A stretch of 64,000 bases of DNA. Source: Drosophila pseudoobscura (Eukaryota > Arthropoda > Insecta > Diptera > Drosophilidae). The notes under the pieces were generated by a model, which saw only the letters and a list, made by a program, of their open reading frames with translations, was not told the DNA's origin and did not search any database. The stretch spans positions 124,001-188,000 of the forward strand of contig NW_022881738.1 of assembly GCF_009870125.1 (NCBI RefSeq), given 5' to 3'. The translations under genes and the position numbers were made by a program. Numbering within the stretch: the first letter of the stretch is position 1; every line of letters begins with the position of its first letter. This document shows, piece after piece, positions 1 through 12,200 of this stretch.

Positions 1-5
1 TTCAG

Positions 6-1980
6 TGCTTATGCCCAAAATATGCGATCCTGCCACATTTCCTGGAGCGTGGATGCTATATAGGTGCGGTGGTTCAGTATACATGCCAGTGCTGGATAGG
101 GAAGGGTTCTTTATAAGTGCAGGTACCATATAGTTGCGGAGCATCCACTTTTTTTGGGGCTATATTGCCATATTGGTGCTTATGCCCAAAATATGCGATC
201 TTGCCACCTTTCCTGGAGCGTGGGTGATATATATTTGCGGTGATTCAATATACATGCAAGTGCTGTATAGGGACGGGTTCTATATAAGTGCAGGTGCCAT
301 ATAGTTGCGGAGGTTCCACTTTTTTGGGGCTATATTGCCATATTGGTGCTTATGCCCAAAATATGCGATCCTGCCACATTTCCTGGAGCGTGGATGCTGT
401 ATAGGTGCGGTGGTTCAGTATACATGCCAGTGCTGGATAGGGAAGGGTTCTTTATAAGTGCAGGTGCCATATAGTTGCGGAGGTTCCACTTTTTGGGGCT
501 GTATTGCCATATTGGTGCTTATGCCCAAAATATGCGATCTTGCCACATTTCCTGGAGCGTGGGTGATATATATTTGCGGAGATTCAATATACATGCAAGT
601 GCTGTTTAGGGACGGGTTCTATATAAGTGCAGGTGCCATATAGTTGCGGAGGTTCCACTTTTTAGGGGCTATATTGCCATATTGGTGCTTATGCCCAAAA
701 TATGCGATCCTGCCACATTTCCTGGAGCGTGGATGCTATATGGGTGCGGTGGTTCAGTATACATGCCAGTGCTGGATAGGGAAGGGTTCTTTATAAGTGC
801 AGGTGCCATATAGTTGCGGAGGTTCCACTTTTTTGGGGCTATATTGCCATATTGGTGCTTATGCCCAAAATATGCGATCCTGCCACATTTCCTGGAGCGT
901 GGATGCTATATGGGTGCGGTGGTTCAGTATACATGCCAGTGCTGGATAGGGAAGGGTTCTTTATAAGTGCAGGTGCCATATAGTTGCGGAGGTTCCACTT
1001 TTTAGGGGCTATATTGCCATATTGGTGCTTATGCCCAAAATATGCGATCCTGCCACATTTCCTGGAGCGTGGATGCTATATGGGTGCGGTGATTCAATAT
1101 ACATGCAAGTGCTGTATAGGGACGGGTTCTATATAAGTGCAGGTGCCATATAGTTGCGGAGGTTCCACTTTTTTGGGGCTATATTGCCATATTGGTGCTT
1201 ATGCCCAAAATATGCGATCCTGCCACATTTCCTGGAGCGTGGATGCTATATAGGTGCGGTGGTTCAGTATACATGCCAGTGCTGGATAGGGAAGGGTTCT
1301 TTATAAGTGCAGGTACCATATAGTTGCGGAGCATCCACTTTTTTTGGGGCTATATTGCCATATTGGTGCTTATGCCCAAAATATGCGATCTTGCCACCTT
1401 TCCTGGAGCGTGGGTGATATATATTTGCGGTGATTCAATATACATGCAAGTGCTGTATAGGGACGGGTTCTATATAAGTGCAGGTGCCATATAGTTGCGG
1501 AGGTTCCACTTTTTTGGGGCTATATTGCCATATTGGTGCTTATGCCCAAAATATGCGATCCTGCCACATTTCCTGGAGCGTGGATGCTGTATAGGTGCGG
1601 TGGTTCAGTATACATGCCAGTGCTGGATAGGGAAGGGTTCTTTATAAGTGCAGGTGCCATATAGTTGCGGAGGTTCCACTTTTTGGGGCTGTATTGCCAT
1701 ATTGGTGCTTATGCCCAAAATATGCGATCTTGCCACATTTCCTGGAGCGTGGGTGATATATATTTGCGGAGATTCAATATACATGCAAGTGCTGTTTAGG
1801 GACGGGTTCTATATAAGTGCAGGTGCCATATAGTTGCGGAGGTTCCACTTTTTAGGGGCTATATTGCCATATTGGTGCTTATGCCCAAAATATGCGATCC
1901 TGCCACATTTCCTGGAGCGTGGATGCTATATGGGTGCGGTGGTTCAGTATACATGCCAGTGCTGGATAGGGAAGGGTTCT
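6..1980. repeat. 7-mer higher-order repeat, period 1190 bp
   Basis: Bases from about 6 to 790 recur at about 1196 to 1980 with no difference that I could see. The shared stretch includes rare variants such as AGGTACCATATAG followed by GCATCCAC, and the GTGATATATATTTGCGG monomers. The period of 1190 bp equals seven 170 bp monomers. The repeat copy diverges at about 1981, where AGAAGCCATATAG replaces AGGTGCCATATAG. The first five bases of the window do not match the second copy. Confidence 0.9.
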
Positions 1981-1984
1981 ATAT

Positions 1985-4440
1985 AAGTGCAGAAGCCATA
2001 TAGTTGCGGAGGTTCCACTTTTAGGGGCTATATTGCCATATTGGTGCTTATGCCCAAAATATGCGATCCTGCCACATTTCCTGGAGCGTGGATGCTATAT
2101 AGCTGCGGTGGTTCAGTATACATGCCAGTGCTCGATAGGGAGGTGTTCTATATAAGTGCAGGTGCCATATAGTTGCGGAGGTTCCACTTTTTTGGGGCTA
2201 TATTGCTATATTGCCATATTGGTGCTTATGCACAAAATATGCGATCCTGCCACATTTCCTAGAGCGTGGGTTCCAGATCGTTGCGGTGATTCAATATACA
2301 TGCAAGTGCTGTATAGGGAAGGTTTCTATATAAGTGCAGGTGTCATATAATTTCGGAGGTTCCACTTTTTTGGGGCTATATTGCCATATTGGTGCTTATG
2401 CCTAAAATATGCGATCCTGCCACATTTCCTGGAGTGTGGGGGCTATATAGGTACGGTGATTCAGTATACATGCCAGTGCTGGATAGGGAAGGGTTCTATA
2501 TAAGTGCAGGTGCCATATAGTTGCGGAGGTTCCACTTTTTTGGGGTTATATTGCCATATTGGTGCTTATGCCCAAAATATGCGATCCTGCCACATTTCCT
2601 GGAGCGTGGATGCTATAGGTGCGGTGGTTCAGTATACATGCCAGTGCTGGATAGGGAAGGGTTCTATATAAGTGCAGGTGCCATATAGTTGCGGAGGTTC
2701 CACTTTTTTGGGGCTATATTGCCATATTGGTGCTTATGCCCAAAATATGCGATCCTGCCACATTTCCCGGAGCGTGGATGCTATATAGGTGCGGTGGTTC
2801 AGTATACATGCCAGTGCTGGATAGCGAAGGGTTCTATATAAGTGCAGGTGCCATATAGTTGCGGAGGTTCCACTTTTTTGGGGTTATATTGCCATATTGG
2901 TGCTTATGCCCAAAATATGCGATCCTGCCACATTTCCTGGAGCGTGGATGCTATATAGGTGCGGTGGTTCAGTATACATGCCAGTGCTGGATAGGGAAGG
3001 GTTCTATATAAGTGCAGGTGCCATATAGTTGCGGAGGTTCCACTTTTTTGGGGCTATATTGCCATATTGGTGCTTATGCCCAAAATATGCGATCCTGCCA
3101 CATTTCCTAGAGCGTGGGTTCCAGATCGTTGCGGTGATTCAATATACATGCCAGTGCTGGATAGGGAAGGGTTCTATATAAGTGCAGAAGCCATATAGTT
3201 GCGGAGGTTCCACTTTTAGGGGCTATATTGCCATATTGGTGCTTATGCCCAAAATATGCGATCCTGCCACATTTCCTGGAGCGTGGATGCTATATAGGTG
3301 CGGTGGTTCAGTATACATGCCAGTGCTGGATAGGGAAGGGTTCTTTATAAGTGCAGGTGCCATATAGTTGCGGAGGTTCCACTTTTTGGGGCTATATTGC
3401 CATATTGGTGCTTATGCCCAAAATATGCGATCCTGCCACATTTCCTAGAGCGTGGGTTCCAGATCGTTGCGGTGATTCAATATACATGCCAGTGCTGGAT
3501 AGGGAAGGGTTCTATATAAGTGCAGAAGCCATATAGTTGCGGAGGTTCCACTTTTAGGGGCTATATTGCCATATTGGTGCTTATGCCCAAAATATGCGAT
3601 CCTGCCACATTTCCTGGAGCGTGGATGCTATATAGGTGCGGTGGTTCAGTATACATGCCAGTGCTGGATAGGGAGGTGTTCTATATAAGTGCAGGTGCCA
3701 TATAGTTGCGGAGGTTCCACTTTTTTGGGGCTATATTGCTATATTGCCATATTGGTGCTTATGCACAAAATATGCGATCCTGCCACATTTCCTAGAGCGT
3801 GGGTTCCAGATCGTTGCGGTGATTTAATATACATGCAAGTGCTGTATAGGGAAGGTTTCTATATAAGTGCAGGTGTCATATAATTTCGGAGGTTCCACTT
3901 TTTTGGGGCTATATTGCCATATTGGTGCTTATGCCTAAAATATGCGAACCTGCCACATTTCCTGGAGTGTGAGGGCTATATAGGTGCGGTGATTCAGTAT
4001 ACATGCCAGTGCTGGATAGGGAAGGGTTCTATATAAGTGCAGGTGCCATATAGTTGCGGAGGTTCCACTTTTTTGGGGTTATATTGCCATATTGGTGCTT
4101 ATGACCAAAATATGCGATCCTGCCACATTTCCTGGAGCGTGGATACTATATAGGTGCGGTGGTTCAGTATACATGCCAGTGCTGGATAGGGAAGGGTTCT
4201 ATATAAGTGCAGGTGCCATATAGTTGCGGAGGTTCCACTTTTTTGGGGCTATATTGCCATATTGGTGCTTATGCCCAAAATATGCGATCCTGCCACATTT
4301 CCTGGAGCGTGGATGCTATATAGGTGCGGTGGTTCAGTATACATGCCAGTGCTGGATAGCGAAGGGTTCTATATAAGTGCAGGTGCCATATAGTTGCGGA
4401 GGTTCCACTTTTTTGGGGCTATATTGCCATATTGGTGCTT
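1985..4440. repeat. 9-mer higher-order repeat, period 1533 bp
   Basis: The monomer series starting near 1985 recurs near 3518. Markers are AGAAGCCATATAG, the doubled CTATATTGCTATATTGCC, GTTCCAGATCGTTGCGG, the TATAATTTCGG monomer, GGGGTTATATTGCC (2545 and 4078) and GGATAGCGAAGGG (2819 and 4354). The period is 1533-1535 bp, nine monomers. Unlike the 7-mer, the copies show scattered substitutions and a 2-bp indel near 2610, so this duplication is older. Confidence 0.85.
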
Positions 4441-4741
4441 ATGACCAAAATATGCGATCCTGCCACATTGCCTGGAGCGTGGATGCTATATAGGTCCGGT
4501 GGTTCAGTATACATGCCAGTGCTGGATAGGGAAGGGTTCTTTATAAGTGCAGGTGCCCTATAGTTGCGGAGGTTCCACTTTTTTGGGGCTATATTGCCAT
4601 ATTGGTGCTTATGACCAAAATATGCGATCCTGCCACATTGCCTGGAGCGTAGATGCTATATAGGTGCGGTGATTCAATATACATGCAAGTGCTGTATAGG
4701 GACGGGTTCTATATAAGTGCAGGTGCCATATAGTTGCGGAG

Positions 4742-4851
4742 TGTTAGGTATTATATTAATATCTATATACGGTCACACCATCCAAGGGATATAGAATAAA
4801 AGAGAATCTTGAAGACAACGCGTGCTTAAATCTGAGTGTCAATACACTACA
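4742..4851 (+). repeat. 5' LTR of the mag-like element
   Basis: 110 bp, TGTTAGG to CACTACA. Compared with the 3' LTR it carries an extra TCCA after GGTCACACCA and one A/G change (GGGATATAG against GGGATGTAG). Confidence 0.95.
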
Positions 4852-4855
4852 TAAT

Positions 4856-4865
4856 TGGCGACGAG
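4856..4865 (+). promoter_or_regulatory. primer-binding site, probable tRNA-Ser
   Basis: TGGCGACGAG lies four bases after the 5' LTR. It begins with TGG, complementary to the CCA tail, and continues as the complement of a tRNA-Ser(GCU)-type acceptor stem, as I recall that sequence. mag elements are known to use tRNA-Ser. Confidence 0.7.
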
Positions 4866-4918
4866 CATAAAATAAAACGTATTAATATACATACACATGT
4901 TAAAAGTGCATATAATAT

Positions 4919-5795
4919 ATGAATAGCAACATGACGAAAAATGAAGCACCAACATTCTATCAAATGGCAACAATTGCTGAGTTTTCGCCACACCAAGAAA
5001 CGTTCTGCATTTGGAAGGAAAAATTCGACATACATTTGTGCGAATTGAATGTGAAAGAGGAAAACACAAAAAAGGCAGTTTTGTTGAAGTCGATCGGTAC
5101 AGCGGCTTACACTGTACTACATAGTTTGTGCAATCCGGTATCACCCGTATCAAAAGCATACAAAGAATTATGTGAAATTTTAAAAACACACTACACACCA
5201 CCTACACTCATATTCAGAGAAAGAAAAAAATTTCACATGTCCACAAAAAGTGAAGATGAGACTGTAGCGGAGTGGTATGCTCGAGTTAAACAATTGGCAT
5301 TGGAATGCAAATTTGGCTCAAATCTGGAAGCGTTTGTATTAAACCAATTTGTGATGAGCCTTCCCAACCCCATATATGAAAGAATATGTGAAGAAGACGA
5401 AAATCTAACTCTGGCTGATGCACTCAAGAAGGCGATGATCATGGAGACGAAGATCAGCACAAGGAAGACAACACAACGTCAACTACATGCATCAAAAGAA
5501 CGGGACTAGTCAATGGCAGAGGCAAAGAGGCGAGAACAGAGATCAAGCAAAGAGCAACGGCAGAAGTCATTTCAAGGGAAACCGAAACGTGAGTTACAGA
5601 GGCGGCAGAAGCGACGGTGACGGCGACGGCGAAAACGACTGCGACGCTGGCAGATAAAAGAAGCAGCAGCCATGCACACACTGTGGCTGGCGAAATCATA
5701 ACTCAAACAATTGCAAGTATAAGGCATGCAAATGTCACAGCTGTGGAAAAATAGGTCACTTGGCGAGCATTTGTAAAAATAAATCAAAAAAATCC
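4919..5795 (+). pseudogene. gag: gag of the mag-like element, frameshifted
   Basis: The first ORF (4919-5509) encodes 196 aa of a capsid-type Gag. Its N-terminal half, around FCIWKEKFDIHLCELNV, and a middle region containing VAEWYARVKQLALEC resemble arthropod K02A2.6/mag-type Gag proteins. It ends at a stop at 5507-5509. The nucleocapsid part then appears in another frame at about 5670-5780, with two CX2CX4HX4C zinc knuckles (CTHCGWRNHNSNNC and CHSCGKIGHLASIC). At least one frameshift therefore separates capsid from nucleocapsid, and that frame also has a TAA at about 5656. Function when intact: assembly of virus-like particles and RNA packaging. I chose the start at 4919 because it is the first ATG after the primer site with a long ORF. 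Confidence 0.85.
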
Positions 5796-8700
5796 GTAAA
5801 TTATGTATCTCAAACAAAACATGACACCTATTCTGATAATAATTTTGATAATGATAATTATAACTTTTCTATCTATAGCGTTGATACAACCTCAACTAGT
5901 GGAGTATATTATTTACCTGTAAAAATTGATGGAAACATAACGAAAATTGCTTGCGACACTGGTGCACCGTGCACATTGGTTCCAAAAACATTTTACGAAA
6001 GCTTAAATACCAGCAGACCACTTAGAAAATGTCTAGTTCCATATGTAGATTACAATGGAGATTCAATCAAAGTTATTGGTGAGTACGATGCAACGATCGA
6101 ATATCGAGGTCTAAAAAAAACAAATTGTTGTTGTTGTAACCAATGCAGGTAGAACATTTTTGAGAGCTTTTAATTTTGAGTTAATGCAGGTGAACAATGT
6201 GTACGTAAATGAACCAAATTCTGTAATTACAGAACAGATTAAATCGGAGTTTGCTGAAGTTTTTGAGCCTCGTTTAGGTTCATATACTACGAATACGATA
6301 TCGTTACTATTAAAAGAAGATGCAAAACCAATATTTTTCAAGCCTAGGTCAGTACCATTAGCATGGAAAGAAAAGATTGATGTGCAGTTACGAAAATTCA
6401 TAGATGATGGAATTTTAGAGCAAGTTGTTAGTTCTGAATGGGCAACACCTTAGGTACCGATTTTAAAACCAAACGGTGACATACGAATTTGTGGTGACTA
6501 TAAGGTTACATTAAACCGGTCTTTAGTCGACGTAAAGTATCCACTACCTCGAATAGACGACATTTTTGCAGCGCTTGAAGGGGGTACACTGTATTCAAAA
6601 CTTGACCTGTCAAATGCTTACAATCAGCTAAATTTAGATGAGCAATCTCAAAATTTGTATACTTGGAGCACACATATTGGACTATTGAAAGTTAAACGCT
6701 TACCATTTGGTATAAAAACTGCAGCAGCTATTTTTCAAAAAACAATGGAAGGGTTGTTTCAGGGTATGCGAGGAGCTGTGGTTTATCAAGATGACATAAC
6801 AGTTACAGGACGAGATCTTCAAGAACATATTTCAAACCTAAAAGCTGTACTTAGAAAACTGAAATCAGTTGGACTTAAATTAAATGACAAGAAATGTGAG
6901 TTCTTTAAATCCAAAATTTGTTACCTAGGATTTTCAATTGACAGGATAGGACTGAGCAAAAACAATGATAGAGTTGCGAGTGTATTGCTTGCACCGGCTC
7001 CGGAAAACGTATCACAGCTTAGAGCTTTCATAGGCATGGTAAATTATTATTCAAAGTTTATCAATAACTTCGCTCAGATGATGAGTCCTTTATATGCATT
7101 ATTAAAGAAAAATACAAAATTAATTGGACACGCGAATGTCAGAGTGCATATGAAGAGGTAAAGAAGTAACTTCTGAACAAGTTTTAGTTCACTACAACCC
7201 AGATCAACCGTTAGTATTAACGACTGATGCTAGCAGTCATGCAGTTTCAGGTGTTTTATCACATAAATGCAATGAAGATATTAAACCAATAGCATTTGTA
7301 TCAAGAGAATTATCCAAAAGCGAGCATAATTACAGTACAATCGAGAAAGAGGCCCTGGCTATAGTGTTCTGTGTGAGTAAATTAAGACAGTATCTTTTAG
7401 GAAACAAGTTCATCCTTCGAACAGATCACAAACCTTTACTAAGCATATTTGGAGACCTGAAAGGACTTCCATTGATGGCCTCTGCACGAATGCAAAGATG
7501 GGCACTGACTTTGTCAGGTTTTCAATATACAGTTGAACACATAAAGGGGACCTTAAATATAGCAGATGGACTCTCAAGAATGCCTCAATGGGAAACGGCT
7601 GTACCAAACGAAGACTATAATTACATACATTTTATACAGTCCGAAAAGGTGTTCAAAATTAGCTTCAAAGAAATAGCTCGTGAAACACGACGTGACCCAA
7701 TATTATCAAAAGTTTGTGAGGCAATTAACACTGGTTCGAAGACAAGATTAAATGGCAGCGAGTTTTCTGCCTACATCTCTAAAACAAATGAACTTTCAGT
7801 TTCATATGATTGTATCTTATGGGGACACAGAGTAGTAATTCCAACCAAACTGAGACAAGCTATTTTAGCAGAATTTCATGCATCGCATTTGGGAATAGTA
7901 AAAACCAAAATGTTAGCACGTTCTTATGTGTGGTGGCCTTGCATGGATTCTGAAATTGAGAAATTAATTCGAGATTGTATTCCTTGTCAGGAACTACAAT
8001 CAAGTCCAGAAAAGAGTCTGTTAATACCGTGGAAATCCACAGGAAAGGCTTGGAGTCGAGTACACATAGACTTTGCAGGACCAATTAGAGGTTTTCATTT
8101 ATTGGTTATTATAGATTCTTCTACAAAATGGGCAGAAGTATTTAAAACGAAGGAAATAACTTCATTGTTTACTATCAACAAGCTTAGAGAAGTATTTTGT
8201 CGATATGGTTTACCAGACGTGTTAGTTAGTGACAATGGACGACAGTTTACTTCTGATGATTTTAAAACGTTTATGAAAAACAATGGTGTTAATCACATTT
8301 TTACTGCTCCAGGACATCCAGCGACTAATGGTCAAGCAGAAAATTTTGTAAAGACTGTTAAGAAATCACTATATGCAAACATAAAGGCTAATGAAAGACA
8401 AGATTTTAATACATTTTTAAATAGATTTTTGATCGATTACCGAAATACAATTCATTGTACTACGGGCGAATCTCCTGCTAAATTATTTTTTGGTCGTACA
8501 CTAAAAACAAGATTTTCGTTGTTAAAACCACCTACGGTCGAAAGCATAATAAATAAAAAACAGACTGAGTGTGTTGTAAATCACAAAGGTAGACGAAGCA
8601 CAGAATTTCTAAAGGGTCAAAAAGTTATGGTTAGGGACTACAAAAATCCTAACAAAGCAAGCTGGACTCAGGCAACTGTAAAACAACAACTGGGCCCGCG

Positions 8701-8938
8701 TTCGTATTGTTGTATATTGGCGAACAATAACAGAGAAATAAAACGTCACCTGGATCAAATTAGAAACCAAAGCACTAACAATCATACATCGCCTAATGCG
8801 AAAACACCTGATGTCGAAAGCAATTGTTCAGTAGATGACAATTCCAAAACCAACAATGAACAAATAGTTTCTCAACAAACACCCACCAGGAGAGAGTTGA
8901 GACCACGTGAGGCAGGGAAGGTAGTAAAGCGTATTTAA
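5660..8938 (+). pseudogene. pol: pol of the mag-like element (PR-RT-RH-IN), frameshifts and a stop
   Basis: Protease is recognised by CDTGAPCTLV at about 5955-5985. Reverse transcriptase has the KLDLSNAYNQ and LPFGIK blocks and the catalytic YQDD at 6784-6795. RNase H has TTDASSHA near 7220 and TDHKPL near 7425. Integrase has an H-H-C-C head (ending CIPCQ), then HIDFAGP, VSDNGRQF and ATNGQAENF carrying the D-D-E residues at about 8065-8345. The frame changes near an A8 run at 6113-6120, an in-frame TAG lies at 6451-6453, and a second frame change falls near 7140-7170. The last 524-aa segment (7364-8938) is open. No intact polyprotein can be made from this copy. The CDS ends about 200 bp before the 3' LTR. 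Confidence 0.9.
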
Positions 8939-9133
8939 CAATAAAATAATATAAAGAAAGGAATTATGAAATCAAATTATGTACAAATTAAACACTGAAA
9001 CAAATACTAAATAGATTAAGAAGAAAGAAAAATACGAAATCACATAAATTTTATATACGCTAATTAGATTAAGTACACAAATCAAATTGTTATAAGAAAA
9101 TAGATTTGTAAATGACATGTATATTAAACATCT
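8939..9133 (+). other. AT-rich non-coding tail of the mag-like element
   Basis: A very A-rich stretch between the pol stop and the purine tract. I see no ORF, no env and no repeat in it. Confidence 0.7.
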
Positions 9134-9144
9134 AAGGAGAGGCG
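9134..9144 (+). promoter_or_regulatory. polypurine tract of the mag-like element
   Basis: AAGGAGAGGCG lies directly upstream of the TGTTAGG end of the 3' LTR. That is the expected position for plus-strand priming, although one C interrupts the purines. Confidence 0.7.
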
Positions 9145-9250
9145 TGTTAGGTATTATATTAATATCTATATACGGTCACACCAAGGGATGTAGAATAAAA
9201 GAGAATCTTGAAGACAACGCGTGCTTAAATCTGAGTGTCAATACACTACA
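9145..9250 (+). repeat. 3' LTR of the mag-like element
   Basis: 106 bp, TGTTAGG to CACTACA, followed directly by the CGGAG target duplication and the satellite. Confidence 0.95.
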
Positions 9251-12200
9251 CGGAGGTTCCACATTTTTGGGGCTATATTGCCATATTGGTGCTTATGCCC
9301 AAAATATGCGATCCTGCCACATTTCCTGGAGCGTGGATGCTATATAGGTGCGGTGATTCAGTATACATGCCAGTGCTGGATAGGGAAGGGTTCTTTATAA
9401 GTGCAGGTGCTATATAGTTGCGGAGCTTCCACTTTTTTGGGGGTATATTGCCATATTGGTGCTTATGCCCAAAATATGCGATCCTGCCACATTTCCTGGA
9501 GCGTGGATGCTATATAGGTGCGGTGGTTCAGTATACATGCCAGTGCTGGATAGGGAAGGGTTCTATATAAGTGCAGGTGCCATATAGTTGCGGAGGTTCC
9601 ACTTTTTTGGGGCTATATTGCCATATTGGTGCTTATGCCCAAAATATGCGATCCTGCCACATTTCCTGGAGCGTGGATGCTATATAGGTGCGGTGGTTCA
9701 GTATACATGCCAGTGCTGGATAGGGAAGGGTTCTATATAAGTGCAGAAGCCATATAGTTGCGGAGGTTCCACTTTTTTGGGGCTATATTGCCATATTGGT
9801 GCTTATGCCCAAGATTTGCGATCCTGCCACATTTCCTGGAGCGTGGGTGCTATATAGGTGCGGTGGTTCAGTATACATGCCAGTGCTGGATAGGGAAGGG
9901 TTCTATATAAGAGCAGGTGCCATATAGTTGCGGAGGTTCCACTTTTTTGGGGCTATATTGCCATATTGGTGCTTATGCCCAAAATATGCGATCCTGCCAC
10001 ATTTCCTGGAGTGTGGATGCTATATAGGTGCGGTGGTTCAGTATACATGCCAGTGCTGGATAGGGAAGGGTTCTATATAAGAGCAGGTGCCATATAGTTG
10101 CGGAGTTTCCACTTTTTTGGGGCTATATTGCCATATTGGTGCTTATGCCCAAAATATGCGATCCTGCCACATTTCCTGGAGTGTGGATGCTATATAGGTG
10201 CGGTGGTTCAGAATACATGCCAGTGCTGGATAGGGAAGGGTTCTTTATAAGTGCAGGTGCCCTATAGTTGCGGAGGTTCCACTTTTTTGGGGCTATATTG
10301 CCATATTGGTGCTTATGCCCAAAATATGCGATCCTGCCACATTTCCTGGAGCGTGGATGCTATATAGGTGCGGTGGTTCAGTATACATGCCAGTGCTGGA
10401 TAGGGAAGGGTTCTATATAAGTGCAGGTGCCATATAGTTGCGGAGGTTCCACTTTTCTGGGGCTATATTGCCATATTGGTGCTTATGCCCAAAATATGCG
10501 ATCCTGCCACATTTCCTGGAGAATGGATGCTATAAAGGTGCGGTGGCTCAGTATACATGCCAGTGCTGGATAGGGAAGGGTTCTATATAAGTGCAGAAGC
10601 CATATAGTTGCGGAAGTTCCACTTTTTTGGGGCTATATTGCCAAATTGGTGCTTATGCCCAAGATGTGCGATCCTGCCACATTTCCTGGAGCGTGGGTGC
10701 TATATAGGTGCGGTGGTTCAGTATACATGCCAGTGCTGGATAGGGAAGGGTTCTTTATAAGTGCAGGTGCCATATAGTTGCGGAGGTTCCACTTTTCTGG
10801 GGCTATATTGCCATATTGGTGCTTATGCCCAAAATATGCGATCCTGCCACATTTCCTGGAGCGTGGGGCTATATAGGTGCGGTGATTCAAAATACATGCC
10901 AGCGCTGGATAGGGAAGGGTTCTATATAAGTGCAGGTGCCATATAGTTGCGGAGGTTCCACTCTTTTGGGGCTATATTGCCATATTGGTGCTTATGCCCA
11001 AAATATGCAATCCTGTCACATTTCCTGGAGCGTGGATGCTATATAGGTGCGGTGGTTCAGTATACATGCCAGTGCTGGATAGAGAAGGGTTCTATATAAG
11101 TGCAGGTGCCATATATGCGGAGGTTCCACTTTTCTGGGGCTATATTGCCATATTGGTGCTTATGCCCAAAATATGCGATTCTGCCACATTTCCTGGAGCG
11201 TGGGGGCTATATAGGTGCGGTGATTCAGTATACATGCCAGTGCTGGATAGGGAAGGGTTCTATATAAGTGCAGGTGCCATATAGTTGCGGAGGTTTCACT
11301 TTTTTGGGGCTATATTGCCATATTGGTGCTTATGCCCAAGATGTGCGATCCTGCCACATTTCCTGGAGCGTGGATGCTATATAGGTGCGGTGGTTCAGTA
11401 TACATGCCAGTGCTGGATAGGGAAGGGTTCTATATAAGTGCAGGTGCCATATAGTTGCGGAGGTTCCACTTTTTTGGGGCTATATTGCCATATTGGTGCT
11501 TATGCCCAAAATATGCGATCCTGCCACATTTCCTGGAGCGTGGATGCTATATAGGTGCGGTGGTTCAGTATACATGCCAGTGCTGGATAGGGAAGGGTTC
11601 TATATGAGTGCAGAAGCCATATAGTTGCGGAGGTTCCACTTTTTGGGGCTATATTGCCATATTGGTGCTTATGCCCAAGATGTGCGATCCTGCCACATTT
11701 CCTGGAACGTGGATGCTATATAGGTGCGGTGGTTCAGTATACATGCCAGTGCTGGATAGGGAAGGGTTCTATATAAGTGCAGGTGCCATATAGTTGCGGA
11801 GGTTCCACTTTTCTGGGGCTATATTGCCATATTGGTGCTTATGCCCAAAATATTCGATCCTGCCACATTTCCTGGAGAATGGATGCTATAAAGGTGCGGT
11901 GGCTCAGTATACATGCCAGTGCTGGATAGGGAAGGGTTCTATATAAGTGCAGAAGCCATATAGTTGCTGAGGTTCCACTTTTTTGGGGCTATATTGCCAA
12001 ATTGGTGCTTATGCCCAAGATGTGCGATCCTGCCACATTTCCTGGAGCGTGGGTGCTATATAGGTGCGGTTGTTCAGTATACATGCCAGTGCTGGATAGG
12101 GAAGGGTTCTATATAAGTGCAGGTGCCATATAGTTGCGGAGGTTCCACTTTTCTGGGGCTATATTGCCATATTGGTGCTTATGCCCAAAATATGCGATCC

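Larger units (their letters stand above)
1..4741. repeat. 170 bp satellite array, block 1 (type A monomers)
   Basis: About 28 head-to-tail copies of a monomer close to 170 bp. Each contains TTGCGGAGGTTCCAC, a T-run, GGGGCTATATTGCC, ATGCGATCCTGCC, CCTGGAGCGTGG, GGTTCAGTATACATG and TATAAGTGCAGGTGCC in fixed order. Monomers differ by a few per cent, for example GGTGATATATATTTGCGG against GGATGCTATATAGGTGCGG, or a GCATCCAC variant of GGTTCCAC. No gene is visible; the short ORFs recur once per monomer and are by-products of the repeat. The block ends at the 5-bp target site of the inserted mag-like element. The length is in the range of nucleosome-sized insect satellites. Whether it belongs to a named virilis-group family such as 172TR needs a database comparison. 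Confidence 0.97.
4742..9250 (+). mobile_element. mag-like Ty3/Gypsy LTR retrotransposon, full length but inactivated
   Basis: A 4.5 kb element bounded by direct LTRs of 110 and 106 bp that begin TGTTAGG and end CACTACA. It is flanked by a 5-bp target duplication CGGAG (4737-4741 and 9251-9255) within the satellite unit. Order: LTR, primer site TGGCGACGAG, gag, protease, reverse transcriptase, RNase H, integrase, purine tract, LTR. No env ORF is present. Very short LTRs, a primer site fitting the 3' end of tRNA-Ser and a YQDD reverse transcriptase motif match the mag clade (family knowledge). The body is disabled by frameshifts and a stop codon, although the LTRs differ by only one substitution and one 4-bp indel. 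Confidence 0.95.

Noticed and set aside
458..643. Recurring 61-aa ORFs starting MQVPYSCGGSTF in the satellite
   Set aside because: They appear once per monomer, share the monomer's variants, often end within the next monomer, and shift frame because 170 is not divisible by 3. There is no sign of coding constraint.
1..4741. CRISPR-like appearance of regular repeats
   Set aside because: The repeats are contiguous 170 bp satellite monomers without unique spacers, in a eukaryotic context.
9117..9347. ORF running from the mag-like 3' LTR into the satellite
   Set aside because: It joins non-coding LTR and satellite sequence with no protein similarity.
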